Translations under genes and position numbers: made by a program | Notes under the pieces: generated by a model | Told to the model about the DNA's origin: nothing | Seen by the model: the letters and a program-made list of their open reading frames with translations, nothing else | Database searches by the model: none | NCBI RefSeq assembly: GCF_030704535.1 | Contig: NC_081819.1 | Span: 17,580,001-17,644,000 of the forward strand | Direction of reading: 5' to 3' | Length of the DNA: 64,000 nt | Source of the DNA: Vitis vinifera | Lineage: Eukaryota; Streptophyta; Magnoliopsida; Vitales; Vitaceae | Shown here: one piece after another, positions 52,691 to 63,816 of the stretch | Numbering within the stretch: position 1 is the stretch's first letter | Layout: each line of letters opens with the position of its first letter

Positions 52691-53932
52691 ATGATGGTTG
52701 GCGGCAAGTTGAAATTGGAGTTGATCGCTAATGAAAAAATCCGGCACAGAACTTTCCAAAATAGACAAAAGGGTCTGAGGAAAAAAGTTCATGAGCTCTC
52801 AACTCTATGTGGTGTTGAAGCATGTATGATCATATGTTGTCCTAATGGCAACGGTACCTATTCTTCTCAACCATGTGTTTGGCCTGAAAATCACTACGAA
52901 GTTGAACGGATAATTAACAAGTACATCAATGAGAGGAAGAAAGAGCATGGAAAGAGGACGGTGGATTTATCTGGGGTTCTTGAAAGCAGAAAGACGAGGG
53001 CCGAATTTGAGCTCCAGAAGTTGCAGGGAAAAAATGGCGAAACCAAAGGGCAGACTTCTGAGAGTGGATTGGAATTGGATGGGCTTTCCTATGAAAAGCT
53101 GATGGAAATTGTTAATAAGTTGGACAAGAAACTTGAGAGTGTGGAGAGTCTGATTGATTTGAAGAGGGGAGAAGCGGGTTTGATGAGTGAGACTCTTGTG
53201 AACTGCCCTGATCATATGCCGGGTTTGCCTACAGCTGAGCCAATAGATATCCATGTGGCCATGGATGACTCAGCCTTTCAAGGCTCTGAAATGGTCTTGT
53301 ATGATTTGGATTTTCCTGAACTAAGTGATGGAGGGGTTGAATCTGATTTGACCTGGACGATGATGAATTTGGAGAATAACGAATGTCCAGAACTTGGAGG
53401 TGGAAAGACATCCAGCAGTGAGCTCCTGCACCAAAGTGATCCAGCTCATGGGATGTTGGAGGATAACACTCATCCTTCAACTTCATATCAAAAGATGGGG
53501 ACTGTTCCTACCATGCAAGGCACTGAAACGATCTTCTATGATTTGGATTTTGCTGATCTAAGTAATGGAGGGGTTGAATTTGATTTGAATTGGATAATGA
53601 TGAACATGGAGAACAACGAATACCCACAACTTGGAGGTGGAAGGGCATCCAGCAGCGACCTCCTGTACCAGAGTGATCCTTCAACTTCATATCAGAATAT
53701 GGGGACTGCTCCTACCATGCAAGGGATGTCGGTATCTTCAACTTCATATCAGAATATGGGCACTGTTCCTACCATGCAAAGGATGTCAGTATCCGAGAAT
53801 ACGATGGTGTTTAACACCACTCCCACAAATTCCCTGCCGCAGATGGGGTTATCTCAGAATACGATGCCCGACATTGATCAAAGCATTTCTATGCAGCAAA
53901 TAGCAGCGTATATGCAGTACCTCTTGGCATAG
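52691..53932 (+). CDS. Type I (M-gamma-like) MADS-box protein, copy 2
   Basis: This 413-aa single-exon protein is about 97% identical to the product of 26030-27289. The first 85 residues, covering the whole MADS domain, are identical; the DNA there differs at only three synonymous sites. Later differences are about eleven substitutions, five extra residues (FDLNW) that complete the second acidic repeat, and loss of 11 residues before the second PSTSYQ motif. The domain layout is as in copy 1: DNA-binding MADS domain, charged middle part, and acidic C-terminus with repeats of YDLDF..LS.GGVE and PSTSYQ.MGT.PTMQG. An AATAAA poly(A) signal lies at about 54073. Expected to be a nuclear transcription factor. 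Intact frame and promoter suggest a working paralogue. Confidence 0.9.
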   Translation: MMVGGKLKLELIANEKIRHRTFQNRQKGLRKKVHELSTLCGVEACMIICCPNGNGTYSSQPCVWPENHYEVERIINKYINERKKEHGKRTVDLSGVLESRKTRAEFELQKLQGKNGETKGQTSESGLELDGLSYEKLMEIVNKLDKKLESVESLIDLKRGEAGLMSETLVNCPDHMPGLPTAEPIDIHVAMDDSAFQGSEMVLYDLDFPELSDGGVESDLTWTMMNLENNECPELGGGKTSSSELLHQSDPAHGMLEDNTHPSTSYQKMGTVPTMQGTETIFYDLDFADLSNGGVEFDLNWIMMNMENNEYPQLGGGRASSSDLLYQSDPSTSYQNMGTAPTMQGMSVSSTSYQNMGTVPTMQRMSVSENTMVFNTTPTNSLPQMGLSQNTMPDIDQSISMQQIAAYMQYLLA

Positions 53933-54785
53933 CTTCATTTGTCGTAGGTTGAACTTCAAACGATTTTTTGACGGTTGTTTATTCTTTCATTCTTGTGTCT
54001 ATAATGCTCTGTACCAATTTTTTTTACCTGTATTGACACGATTCATGTACAGTGTTACTTACCAATCAATGAAATAAAAAACATTCAAGAACATTCATAA
54101 AATCAATTAGTCGATTACAATTTACAAGTAGATATGGCAGTGAACATTCATAAACTTAACATTTTGAGTTACCATCTTGATGCATGCCTTGCTTTTAGAT
54201 TTGTGTGGTATGTTTGTTTCTTTTAAGTTATTTCTACTTGAAACTTAAATAACCCATTGTGTATACACATCATTTCTTTACGATATTTTGTTCGAGAATT
54301 GAATTCTTCCCTAGTATTGGATATATTTCATGTTTTTTATCTCTAAAATAAGAAAAATAATTGTAACTTTTATATAAGACATAAGAATTTTTAAAAATTT
54401 ACATTAAAAATAATGATTTTAAAAACTATTTATAAAATAAGATACATAAAAATTAGCTTAACATACAATAAAAACTCTTATTAAATATAAAAAAATATAT
54501 ATATTTTGCCTTCTCACAATTTTGTCTTATATTTTAGAGAAATCTTATAACATTTTGAGTCCATGCATTGTAATTACAATGAAGATTTTGAACATTATGA
54601 GAGTAATAAGACAACATCTATATTACACTTTGGAGATAGCATATTAGGCTCCTCTTTATAGCTGCTTGCATATTAGGTATTTTACATAAGGCAACTCATG
54701 TAGTATTAGAGATGGATGCATTATTATTTCACAATACCATCTTAATTACTAGTTAATTACACACTTAATTATAGTCAGACCTCTC
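53933..54785. other. Convergent 3' region between MADS copy 2 and pectinesterase
   Basis: The two genes point toward each other. The sequence is AT-rich, with a poly(A) signal for the MADS gene near 54073. The left arm matches it only in parts, with extra sequence and a duplicated MADS 3' fragment there. Confidence 0.5.
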
Positions 54786-57126
54786 TTAAATTCCAGGAGA
54801 GAAGGGAACACCACTAGCAGGAATCCATTTCTCTCCTTGTATGAATCTACTTACTGTGAAAGGCATAGCATCTTCAGTACCATTTAGCACATGAAAACCA
54901 GGCCACTTCACTCTTTCCTTTGTCGATGCTCCACCACCTGAATTATTATACTCCCCATAGTATAATGTCGACAGCCCATAGTTTCCACTCCACTCTGTCC
55001 ATCCTCTTGGATCAATCAAACCATCCAAGTCTGTCTCTAGGAAAACAGTTCTAGAATATCGCTTCCAAGGTCGACCCAAGAAACTCTTGAAAGAGCCTTT
55101 AACAGTAGTGAATTCAGGAGATGAAAGAACTCTCGAAGCTTGTACTGAAATTCCAGTAGGCTCTTCGGGGATGTCTCTTCCCTGTGCGGTGATCATGTTG
55201 GATTGGCGGTTCATTGGTTTTCTCACGTAGATATCACAGTTTTGGAAGACAACTGCGGCATTACCGAATATGAAATCGATAGTGCCATATACATGGCAGT
55301 CGCGAAAGAATTGTCTATTAGAATGGACGTATAATGTGTCTTGGTAACCTTTAAAACTACAACGGTAGAACACCGAGAGGTCCGAGCTCACCCTCATTGC
55401 CACTGCCTGATGTTTGTGAGGCCCTGCTCTGTTCTCAAATGTTATGTCTTTTGCCCAAAAGCCATCTCCAGACACACCTGCAAAGGACCAAAACTATGAT
55501 CAGTAAAATTGAAGGGCACCCTCTCCAACAATTAGAACCGTTACATTATAGTTGAGTACCAAACGTGGCGGAGCTTGGAGTGGTTGCACCATCGTGGACA
55601 TTTCGATCAGCGGTGATAATGGTTTTATCAACACCATCACCAACAAACATCACATTGTTCAAGTTTTTTCCAATCTCCACCTTCTCATTGTAGATCCCGG
55701 ACTTCACGTAGACAACCACTCTTCGAGTCCTCTTATGGACCATGCGGGTTAGTGCAGCAACAGCTTCATTAATTGTCATGTGATTTCCGGATCCGTCCTT
55801 GGCCACCACGATGTCTGCCTTGGATGTTTTTGGACTCCATTCAGCTAGCATCACTTCATTTTGGCTCGGTTTCAATGTCGGTTGCACTTCTAAGTATTAA
55901 TATAAAAAATAATAAATTTCAAGAAAATGCACCTTCATAATAACCACGTGTACTCGATAGGCACCATTTATCACCAATTTTGTTTTGATATGTACGTATA
56001 AAAAGAACATGCGAGTGTCCAAAACAACTAACAAGAAATTTCTTGCAAAGGCAAAACAAGTTGGAAATTTTGGCAAATTTATTTTACATTATTTTAAATC
56101 ATGATAGAGAAGGCAGCACTTTGATGGTGTTCATGAATTTCTAATTTTATTTAGAAATAATAATTTTTAAAAATGTTTCTAACATTTTTAACATTTAAAA
56201 ATAAAAATTTTCAAATATTAAAAAATCAAAAATATTTTTAAAAATCAAATGCACTCTTAAAGTGTGGGATTTTAAAAAGTATTTTTAAAGTCTAAAAGCG
56301 TTTCTAATAACTCAGGTGTTTGTTTTTTTACTTAATTATAAATAGAATTTTAATATTTAATAGCGTTAAATATTAGATTGTTTGTTTTTTTAACATTTTG
56401 TTTTTATTAAATATTAAAAAAGTAAAGAAAAATCAATATGTTATTTTTTCTATTTAGTTTTTCTATTCAGTAAAAAATTTATAATAAATCATGAAAAAAT
56501 ATAAAAACAACAAACTAAATCCAGAAAATAAATGTAAAAAACCAAAAAAATAAACATCGTATCAATGTCAAATACACTTTTAATATATTTTAAGATTCGA
56601 AGCTTCAAACACACTCTTAATATATTTTAAGATTCTCGTAATCGGATCAGTTTGGCCATTTGCATAGAAACTTACCCTTCTCCGCATCCGTATCCGGCTC
56701 CTTATACTTCGCATACAAAGCCAAAGCTTCACTTAGCCACACGGTGACATTCCGAGCCATAGGAGCCTCAGCCATCCCCTTACCCTCCAAGCCATCCAAA
56801 CAGGTCCTATGGCTAGCCAGCGCGCTGCTGAGCCACGTACGTGCATCATCACAGTTTCGGGTCTCACCCGAGAGCAACCTGGTCAGTCGGCTCTCGGACT
56901 CTTCATAAAGCTTAACACAGTCACCCAGAGCCTCACCCACATAACCCGAATCAACAAGATTTAACCCGTGAAGCCTCAATGAACCCCGAGCCCATCTCCC
57001 ACCTTGCAAGAGTCCGAACCGAGCCGTCCGAACCGCTTTGAGCTCTTCATTGCAGGCAACACTGATGGTGAAGGATAAGAGAAGAAGAAAGGTAGTGACC
57101 CAATAAGCCATTTCGGTTGTGATCAA
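54786..57126 (-). CDS. Pectinesterase with PMEI pro-domain, 3 exons
   Basis: Exons on the minus strand: 57126-56676, 55889-55560, 55477-54786 (both introns GT-AG, phase 1), 490 aa. It demethylesterifies wall pectin, releasing methanol. The N-terminus is a signal peptide (hydrophobic WVTTFLLLLSFTISVAC). A PMEI-like pro-domain follows with four Cys (in SVACNE, LGDCVK, TRNCDD, HRTCLD). The catalytic domain has GIYNEKV, QAVAMR (284-289), QDTLYV (306-311; D307), DFIFG (D328) and LGRPW (R396): all five active-site residues (two Gln, two Asp, Arg) are present. A basic RRLL/RKLL processing site is not visible before the catalytic domain. Start choice is open: a TATA box at 57145-57154 is so close that the second ATG at 57111 (MAYW...) may be the real start, giving 485 aa. 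Confidence 0.92.
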
Positions 57127-57144
57127 GAATGAACCGGAAGTGGG

Positions 57145-57154
57145 TCATTTATAG
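57145..57154 (-). promoter_or_regulatory. TATA box of the pectinesterase
   Basis: CTATAAATGA on the minus strand lies only about 20 bp before the first ATG and 35 bp before the second. With normal TATA-to-start spacing the transcript would begin near 57115-57120, which favours the ATG at 57111. Confidence 0.5.
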
Positions 57155-58371
57155 ATGGATCAAGAAACCAACACGGCAACACATGGACCATGGTTCAAGC
57201 CATGTGTCCCCGGGTCAGATCCCTAGTGAGTGGATGTCTTATATGGAAATTTTAAGTATTGACGCGTACGTTAAGGAAAAAAAAAAACAAAAAACTCAGT
57301 TGATATTAATTTCCCAAGACTTCGAAAATATCTCTCAGAAAATTATGCTTTATAAATCATGAAAACAATAAAAACATTAAAAACATTAAAAACATTTCCA
57401 CTATTTCAAATACTGCGAATCAGTCGGGGTGTAATGGAGAACCCTGAAACCATCAGTTGGAAAAGCGATTCCAAGGGGTGGACGCGTTACCGATTGGAAA
57501 AGCGGTGGTGATGAATAGGATACGTGTGGGATGGTGATCCCACTACTGCTGAGAAGAGGCCACTGTTTGGACACATGGGCAGCAAGGAAACAAAAAAAAC
57601 ACTTTGCTTTTGAAAATCATAGCCATCAATGGAGGGTACTTTGTGATATGCATTTCAGGTTTCCAAAAGCTCAAGTAATATCTATTTTTGTTACTTGTTG
57701 CATTCATTTAAGGCAACTTTTGTCATTTTTTTCTCGTTTATTTTCCTTTTCAAAAAATTGTTTCCAATTTGTAAATCATGGTTAATTTTGAAATGCCCTT
57801 AACGTGCAAGTGAAGAATTTAAATGTCCGAGGTGTAGCATCAAGGATTACGCACGTGTCGAAATGTTTGAGTAGAGGTATTGTCGACAATAGCTCTTGCC
57901 ATTGCAGTCGACCTTCTCTTAAGCCTCTACTGAAATAACATGGAGACTCCTAATGAGGAGAGGTAGAAAGCTACTACTAAGACTCTTTCCCAGACACGAC
58001 AGGGTTAAAACTGGCCTTTGCTTCCAAGACTCGACCAAAGCTGTACCATTAAAGATGTCGGTTGGATATACTTTTTATTTTTAAGCTTTTTAGAAAAATA
58101 AAATGATAATAATGTTAAGAAACATGATAGATATATTGAGTCTAAATCCTATAAGTTTACATTTAAAAAAAAAAAAAAATTTAATATGGTGTATAAGTTT
58201 ACATTTTTTAAAAAATTAATAGTTTAATATGATATCTGATTTGATGGAAGGTCATAGGTTTAAACAATCTCTTAACCATTTATTGGCAATATTTGGTATC
58301 ACTGTACCCAATTTGCAATTCAAAGCCGTGATAGTTCACCAAATAATTCTTATACAAAATGTAATACATAG
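57155..58371. other. Intergenic region upstream of the pectinesterase
   Basis: Mixed AT-rich sequence with no gene recognised. Short patches at 57420-57560 and 57840-58040 are more GC-balanced but have no sustained coding frame. The dispersed repeat at 58118-58270 lies near its end. Confidence 0.45.
58118..58270. repeat. Dispersed repeat, further copy
   Basis: 'ATATATTGAGTCTAAATCC' and 'TATAAGTTTACATTT' precede 'TTTAATATGATATCTGATTT' and 'GGAAGGTCATAGGTTTAAAC'. The order matches the family at 15030 and 31915 (gagtccaaatcctataagc, then tggtatcagagc, then aggtcatgtgttcgag), but it is strongly decayed. Confidence 0.4.
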
Positions 58372-58374
58372 TTA

Positions 58375-58773
58375 GGGCATGTTTGAGAATTGTTTTTAAG
58401 AACAGTTTTATATTCTTCAAAACAAAAAACACAGAAAATATGTTTAGTAACTAAAAATTATTTTTTATTTTTTAATCTTAATAACATAAAATATGTTTTC
58501 TGATAACATCTTTTAGTTGTTTTTTATTATTTTCATTTATTTTGTGAATATTATTTTAAAAAATAATTATACAAATATGTAGAAAAATTTAAAATAAAAC
58601 ACTAGATATAAAAATCATTTTTAAAACATATTTAAAGATATTAAAAATATATTAAAAAAAATTTGGTTTTCAAACAAACTTTTGTTATGCAAAAATCAAA
58701 AAATAATTTTCAAAAACTATTCTAAAGAACTATTTTCTAGAATTGTTTTCAAAAATAGTTAGCAAATAGACCC
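58375..58773. mobile_element. PIF/Harbinger-type MITE, 399 bp
   Basis: It is flanked by TTA on both sides (58372-58374 and 58774-58776). The ends GGGCATGTTTG and CAAATAGACCC are imperfect inverted repeats (8 of 11), and the inner ends continue as partly complementary sequence (GAATTGTTTTTAAGAACAG versus TTCTAGAATTGTTTTCAAA). It is AT-rich and non-coding. TTA target sites and GGGC/GGGT ends are typical of Harbinger-derived MITEs. Confidence 0.65.
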
Positions 58774-58776
58774 TTA

Positions 58777-60002
58777 ATATTTTTATATGAGAGTTATTAG
58801 ATTTTATACATTATAAATATATTCTAACAAACACTAGATCAATTGATATTTTTTAAGTTGCTTTTATTTTAAGAAATGAAGTTTGATAAGAGGTTTTTTG
58901 GAATGAGAATAGATGGATATCTCATCTAAACATATAGTTGAAAAATCAAAAGATATGTTGTGCTTTTCTGATAGTCATAGCCCAAATCCTTAGATTAATA
59001 CCCATGCCATTGTTAGACTAGTCGCATAGCCCGACTTGTGTTGATCGGATGAACTGACCTAACCCAAGCCAAGTAAATGAAGGAATGCTCGAAGAGAGAA
59101 ATGGTTGATCCAACACCAAAAGACTAGGAGAAATTTGTTGGGCTTGTCCCCTACATCAACACCTTAGCCACCATATACATTTGAAACAAGAAATAATAGA
59201 GTTCTCCGAGATTTTTAACAATACTGTCGTTCTAGATCTTACAATACCATCCAAAACCCTATCAACACCTCTTTCTTCCCTTCCATGACTCTTTCTCTTC
59301 CGTAGTCCCTTCCTCATTTCCCTATTTTTCCTACATAGAGGTGGCTAGTGTGTCAGGCAGGCTAGCCTTGCCCATGACTTGGCCTAGTCCAGGACCATAT
59401 TGGGCCACAACAGTGCCTACTTGTGGAGACATGGTCTGTGGCCCACCTGCTCCTAGCTCGGCCCAGATGGCCCAAGCAGGCCGCATGCTCGTCTCGGGCC
59501 AAGTTGTCAGGCTGTCAGGCATGCTTGGTTTTCAAATATGTCGGGAACAACCAATCTTGCGTCTCCTTTGGACATTTGAAAACACTGTGCTGCCCTACCA
59601 CAATATGTCGACCACATGTAGGTTTACATATAGGTTAGAAGTTGAAATATTTGGACTCTTGATATGAGGTATGTTGAGATATCATAGAACTTTGTTTTAA
59701 AATTTTATTTTATTTTAATTAAATTTGCAAAATCCTTTTATTTTATTTTATTTTATTTTTAAAAATGATAACATATAAGCAAATCAAGAACATCAAGAAA
59801 GAAAAATGAATCAATTTCCAAAATTTATTTGTCCGATTCAAATTTAGAATGTTATTATGAGTCCTATTTTACCTCAAATGTGGTTCCAAAATGGGCAAAA
59901 GATTTTCTCCATGAGAAAAATGATGAGAATGACATTCCTTATTCTAAACCCATTTCATTTACATCCCTAATTCAATAAAATAAGACAATTATTGACGTGA
60001 GT
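58777..60002. other. Intergenic region before the Copia element, with GC-rich island
   Basis: Mostly AT-rich and without genes. At 59331-59540 there is a GC-rich island with repeated words (GTCAGGC, GGCC, CAGGCC). It gives overlapping open frames on both strands, which follow from composition rather than from a recognisable protein. No family was identified. Confidence 0.45.
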
Positions 60003-60198
60003 TGTTGAAGGAGCAGTTATAGAAATAAAAATATTCTAATTACCAAGTTAGTTTTATTTGATTGTAAATCATCCAAGATTGTAGCCTAGATTAGTGTGAT
60101 TAGTTTCTTCCAAATTAACCTCATGTACAGGTTATATATAGCCCTCCTCTGTTGTATCTTTTACATATAGAAGAATACCATTTTTCTTCTCCTCAACA
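60003..60198 (+). repeat. 5' LTR of the Copia element
   Basis: It starts TGTTGA and ends TCAACA, a perfect 6-bp terminal inverted repeat. It contains 'GGTTATATATAGCCC' as a promoter TATA, then 'CTCCTCTGTTGTATC'. The length of 196 bp is short for Copia. Confidence 0.85.
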
Positions 60199-60210
60199 TG
60201 GTATCAAAGT
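60199..60210 (+). promoter_or_regulatory. Primer binding site (tRNA-iMet type)
   Basis: TGGTATCAAAGT directly follows the LTR and matches the usual Copia site TGGTATCAGAGC, complementary to the initiator tRNA-Met 3' end, with two changes. Confidence 0.85.
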
Positions 60211-60264
60211 AAAGATTCTAGGGCCATAGAATTTCTAAAAAAAAAAAAAAACAGAAAGAGGAAA

Positions 60265-60870
60265 ATGGAAACACCTCCCACTGGGGTGGAAAAACACGAA
60301 CGGGGGAATTCAATTCTCGCAGATCTTACAACAAGAATGACACAAGTACTAAACCACAACCAAACTCAGAACCAGATCACAAGTCATGAACCTGCTACAC
60401 AGATTGGAATCAAGTTATATGGTACCAATTATGCACTATGGTCCCAAATTGTCGAGATGTATATCTCAGGTAAAGACAAGTTGGGATACATAAATAGAGA
60501 TCTTCCACAGCCTCTGCAAACAGATCCTGCATTCACAAAATGGAGAACCGAAAACGCAGTGGTGAAGGGATGGCTAATCAATTCTATGGATCCAAAGTTA
60601 GTCAGTAACTTTATCAGATTCTCAACGGCTAAGGCTGTTTGGGATAATATTGTTATTACTTACTTTGATGGCACTGATACATCACAAGTATATGATCTCA
60701 AAAGAAGAGTAACCAGACTCAAACAAGGAGAAGGATCTATCGAGACATACTACAACAATCTGCAAGGCTTGTGATATTGATATACAAAAATATAACTCTG
60801 TTTTGTAGGAGGATAGAGTCTACACCTTCTTAGACGGACTTGATGATTGGCTTGACAAGATCCAAGCAGA
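60265..60870 (+). pseudogene. Copia gag, broken
   Basis: The open frame 60265-60774 has the gag_2/UBN2 pattern: 'IKLYGTNYALWSQIVEMYIS', GWLINSM, AVWDNI, 'RRVTRLKQGEGSIETYYNNL'. A stop at 60772 follows 'NNLQGL'. Gag sequence resumes after it ('EDRVYTFLDGLDDWLDKIQA' near 60810-60865), so the frame is disrupted by the stop and small losses. Confidence 0.85.
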
Positions 60871-60871
60871 T

Positions 60872-63816
60872 GTGCTGCAGATACAACGGTTCCCAACAAT
60901 GGAACAAGCTTATGCACAAGTTCGAAGAGAGGATTTGAGGCAGTCCGTAATGATGATGAATGAAGATACCATATCTAGTGGTGCTATGCTTTCAAGAGGA
61001 GGACAAAAACCTCAACACCAATTATCTTTTCAAACACCATCAAATGGAAAGCCTAACACAGCCACAAAACCAAAGTCACAAGGGGAAGAAGGAGGTTGCA
61101 CACATTGTGGGAATACAAAACACACCAAAGAAACATGCTTCAAACTACATGGTTATCCAGATTGGTGGTATGAACTCAAGGCAAAGAAAAAACGTGAAGC
61201 AAGTGGAGGCGACAATCCTGGTCATGCAGCTCTTATGAGCGTAGAGCCTCAGCTATCTCTTATACCACAACAAGAATCTTCTATCTGCACTAGTGAACAG
61301 ATTGCTCAGAATGACTCAGGTAACCAAGGTTATGTTTTTTCTTGCTCGAAAACGGGGAACCATGATGGCTGGATCATTGACTCTGGGGCAATGGACCACA
61401 TGACCTTTGACCCTTGTGACTTCTCTAAAGCCACCCAACTGAAACGAATATGCATTGTCAATGCTAATGGAATAACATATCCAGTAACAGGGGCTGGAAC
61501 AGTGGCTCTTTCTCCTTCTTTTTCATTACCAAATACCTTACTAGTTCCATCACTTTCCAATAAATTGTTATCTATTAGACAAGTGACTGAGGAATTGAAC
61601 TGTTGTGCTCTAATGTATCCTAACTTCTGTTTGTTTCAGGATATTCTCACCAAGGAGATTATTGGTTGTGGTACTAAAAGGGAAGGGTTGTATTACATGG
61701 ATGATTTCAGTTATGGTCGAGCAAATAGTATATATTCTGATGGAGTTAAGGAAAGACAGATTTGGTTATGGCATAATCAGTTGGGGCATCCCTCGTTTCA
61801 GTATTTGAGATGTTTATTTCTAGATTTATTTACGAAGTTTAATGAGTCGGATTTTAAGTGTGAAGCTTGTATTCAAGCTAAGAGTCATCGGGTACCTTAT
61901 TCAATCAGTTTGAATAAATGTGACACTCCTTTTTTTATTGTTCATTCTGACGTTTGGGGCCCTGCTCCTATTACTATTTCTTCTAGTGTTCGCTGGTTTG
62001 TAACCTTTGTCGATGATTGTACATGAATGACTTGGCTTTATGTGTTGAAGAATAAACATGAAGTGTTTGAAATATTTCGATCATTTCATAATATGATTCG
62101 AACACAATTTTCTGCTAAACTTCAAATTCTTCGATCTGATAATGGCGAGGAATATGATAATGCATAATTTCACAGATACTTTCAAGAACATGGTTTGCAT
62201 CATGAGGCATCTTGTTCTCAAACACCACAACAGAACAGTGTTGTAGAGTACAAGAATAGACACATCTTGGAAATCACTCAAGCTCTCTTGACTGCTACTT
62301 ATGTCCCTAAACGATTTTGGCCAGATGTAGTAATGATTGTTGTATACTTAATGAACCGACTGCCATCACGAGTTTTGCACTACAAAACCCCTCTTCAAGT
62401 TTTCGCACAACATGTGACGTTAGCATCAGTTATAATGCTTCCTCCAAGAAAGTTTGGTTGTGTTACATATGTTCATATACACAAGAATCAATGGACAAAG
62501 CTTGATCCATGTGTTGTTCGTTGTGTTTTTCTTGGCTATGCAGCTCACAAGAAAGGATATCGATGTTACGATCCAGTTACAAGGCGACTCTATACCACCA
62601 TGGATGTCACCTTTATTGAATCAGAGAATTTCTTCACTTCTCAATCTTCTCGCTCCTCTCTTTAGGGGGAGATGATGAGTGAAGAGCAGAATTGGGAAAA
62701 TTGGCCAAGCTTCGAAGAAACTTCAAATGATATAGGGGAGGTTTAGTCAAGAGAACCAATGGCAATACTGATAGATCAAAGAGGAGAAGTTGAAAATGTT
62801 GAGCATGTCGAAGCAGAGATCGAACAACAACCAACAAGAGTAAATCAAAATGGAGAAGTTACGGAAATTGAAAGTGAACAACCCTTCCATGACCTGACAG
62901 TACCACAATCAGACCAATTTCCTGAGAATATTCCTGAGGTACAAGTTCTAAACTCTCTTCACAATATTTATGCTGGCTATAAATTACCTTTCAGGCATAA
63001 CCACGAGCAACCACCAAACTGCTATTCACCCGATCATGGAACGAGCAAGTCAAAGTACCCAATTGCCAACCATATCTCAACTCAAAAATTGTCTGAACCT
63101 TTCAAGGCATTGGTTCATAAATTATCTGCATATGGTGTTCCTAATACAGTGAATGAAGCCATGAATAATCCCAAATGGATCCAAGTGATAGAGGAAGAGA
63201 TGAAAGCATAACAGAAAAATGATACTTGGGCGCTTGTGCCATTGCCTGAAGGAAGAAAATTGTGGGATGTCGATGGGTGTTCTCTATCAACACAAAGCAG
63301 ATGGATCAGTTGAAAGATATAGAGCAAGGCTTGTTGCGAAGGGATATACTCAGACATATGGGGTAGATTATCAAGAAAATTTCTCACCTGTAGCAAAATT
63401 AAATACTGTGAGAGTACTAATCTCTTTTGCTGCAAACTTGGACTGGCCGTTGCACCAATTTGACGTAAAAAAATGCCTTTCTCCATAGGGATCTTGAAGA
63501 GGAGGTGTACATGGACATTCCACCAGATTTTGTTTCTTCAACACAAGGGAAGGTAGTTTGCAAGTTACAAAAGGCGTTATACAGATTGAAACAATCTCCT
63601 AGACCATGGTTTGGATGATTTATGAGAAAGCACGGTTTCAAGCAAAGTAATTCATATTATACTCTCTTCTTGACGCACCAACGGGGGAAGGTAATAGCTC
63701 TAATAATCTATGTTGATGATATGATAATTACAGGAAATGACGAGGAAGAAATCTCTAAATTACAAGAGCATTTAGCAACTAAATTTGAGATGAAAAATCT
63801 TGGAGGGTTGAAGTAG
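60872..63816 (+). pseudogene. Copia zinc knuckle, protease, integrase and RT region, broken
   Basis: Frame 60872-62026 carries the CCHC knuckle ('CTHCGNTKHTKETC'), the protease active site (WIIDSGA), the gag-pre-integrase H..H..C..C (LWHNQLGHPS, CEACIQAKSHR) and the start of the integrase core (HSDVWGPAP). A stop after 'FVDDCT' cuts it. The rest continues in 62195-62665 (integrase C-terminal part, 'QNSVVEYKNRH'), 62759-63211 and 63219-63488 (start of RT, '[18 protein letters not shown]'). The last part, 63622-63816, has the RT catalytic box YVDD at 63709-63720. Multiple stops make it inactive. Confidence 0.88.

Larger units (their letters stand above)
48822..55165 (-). repeat. Right arm of large inverted duplication
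   Basis: This is the inverted partner of 24263-31057. In order it holds MAP1A intron 1 sequence with a LINE remnant, an orphan exon 1 and promoter, AT-rich spacer, MADS copy 2, and the 3' part of the pectinesterase. The outer end lies within pectinesterase exon 3, which continues uninterrupted beyond it, so this side is the original context of that gene. The inner end stops in MAP1A intron 1 sequence about 100 bp short of where exon 2 should be. Confidence 0.9.

Noticed and set aside
55552..55752. 66-codon + strand frame within pectinesterase exon 2
   Set aside because: It is the antisense shadow of a clearly coding exon.
59341..59667. 108-codon frame starting MASVSGRLAL
   Set aside because: It lies in a GC-rich island that is open on both strands. 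It has no domain, no splice context and biased composition, so I treat it as a composition effect.
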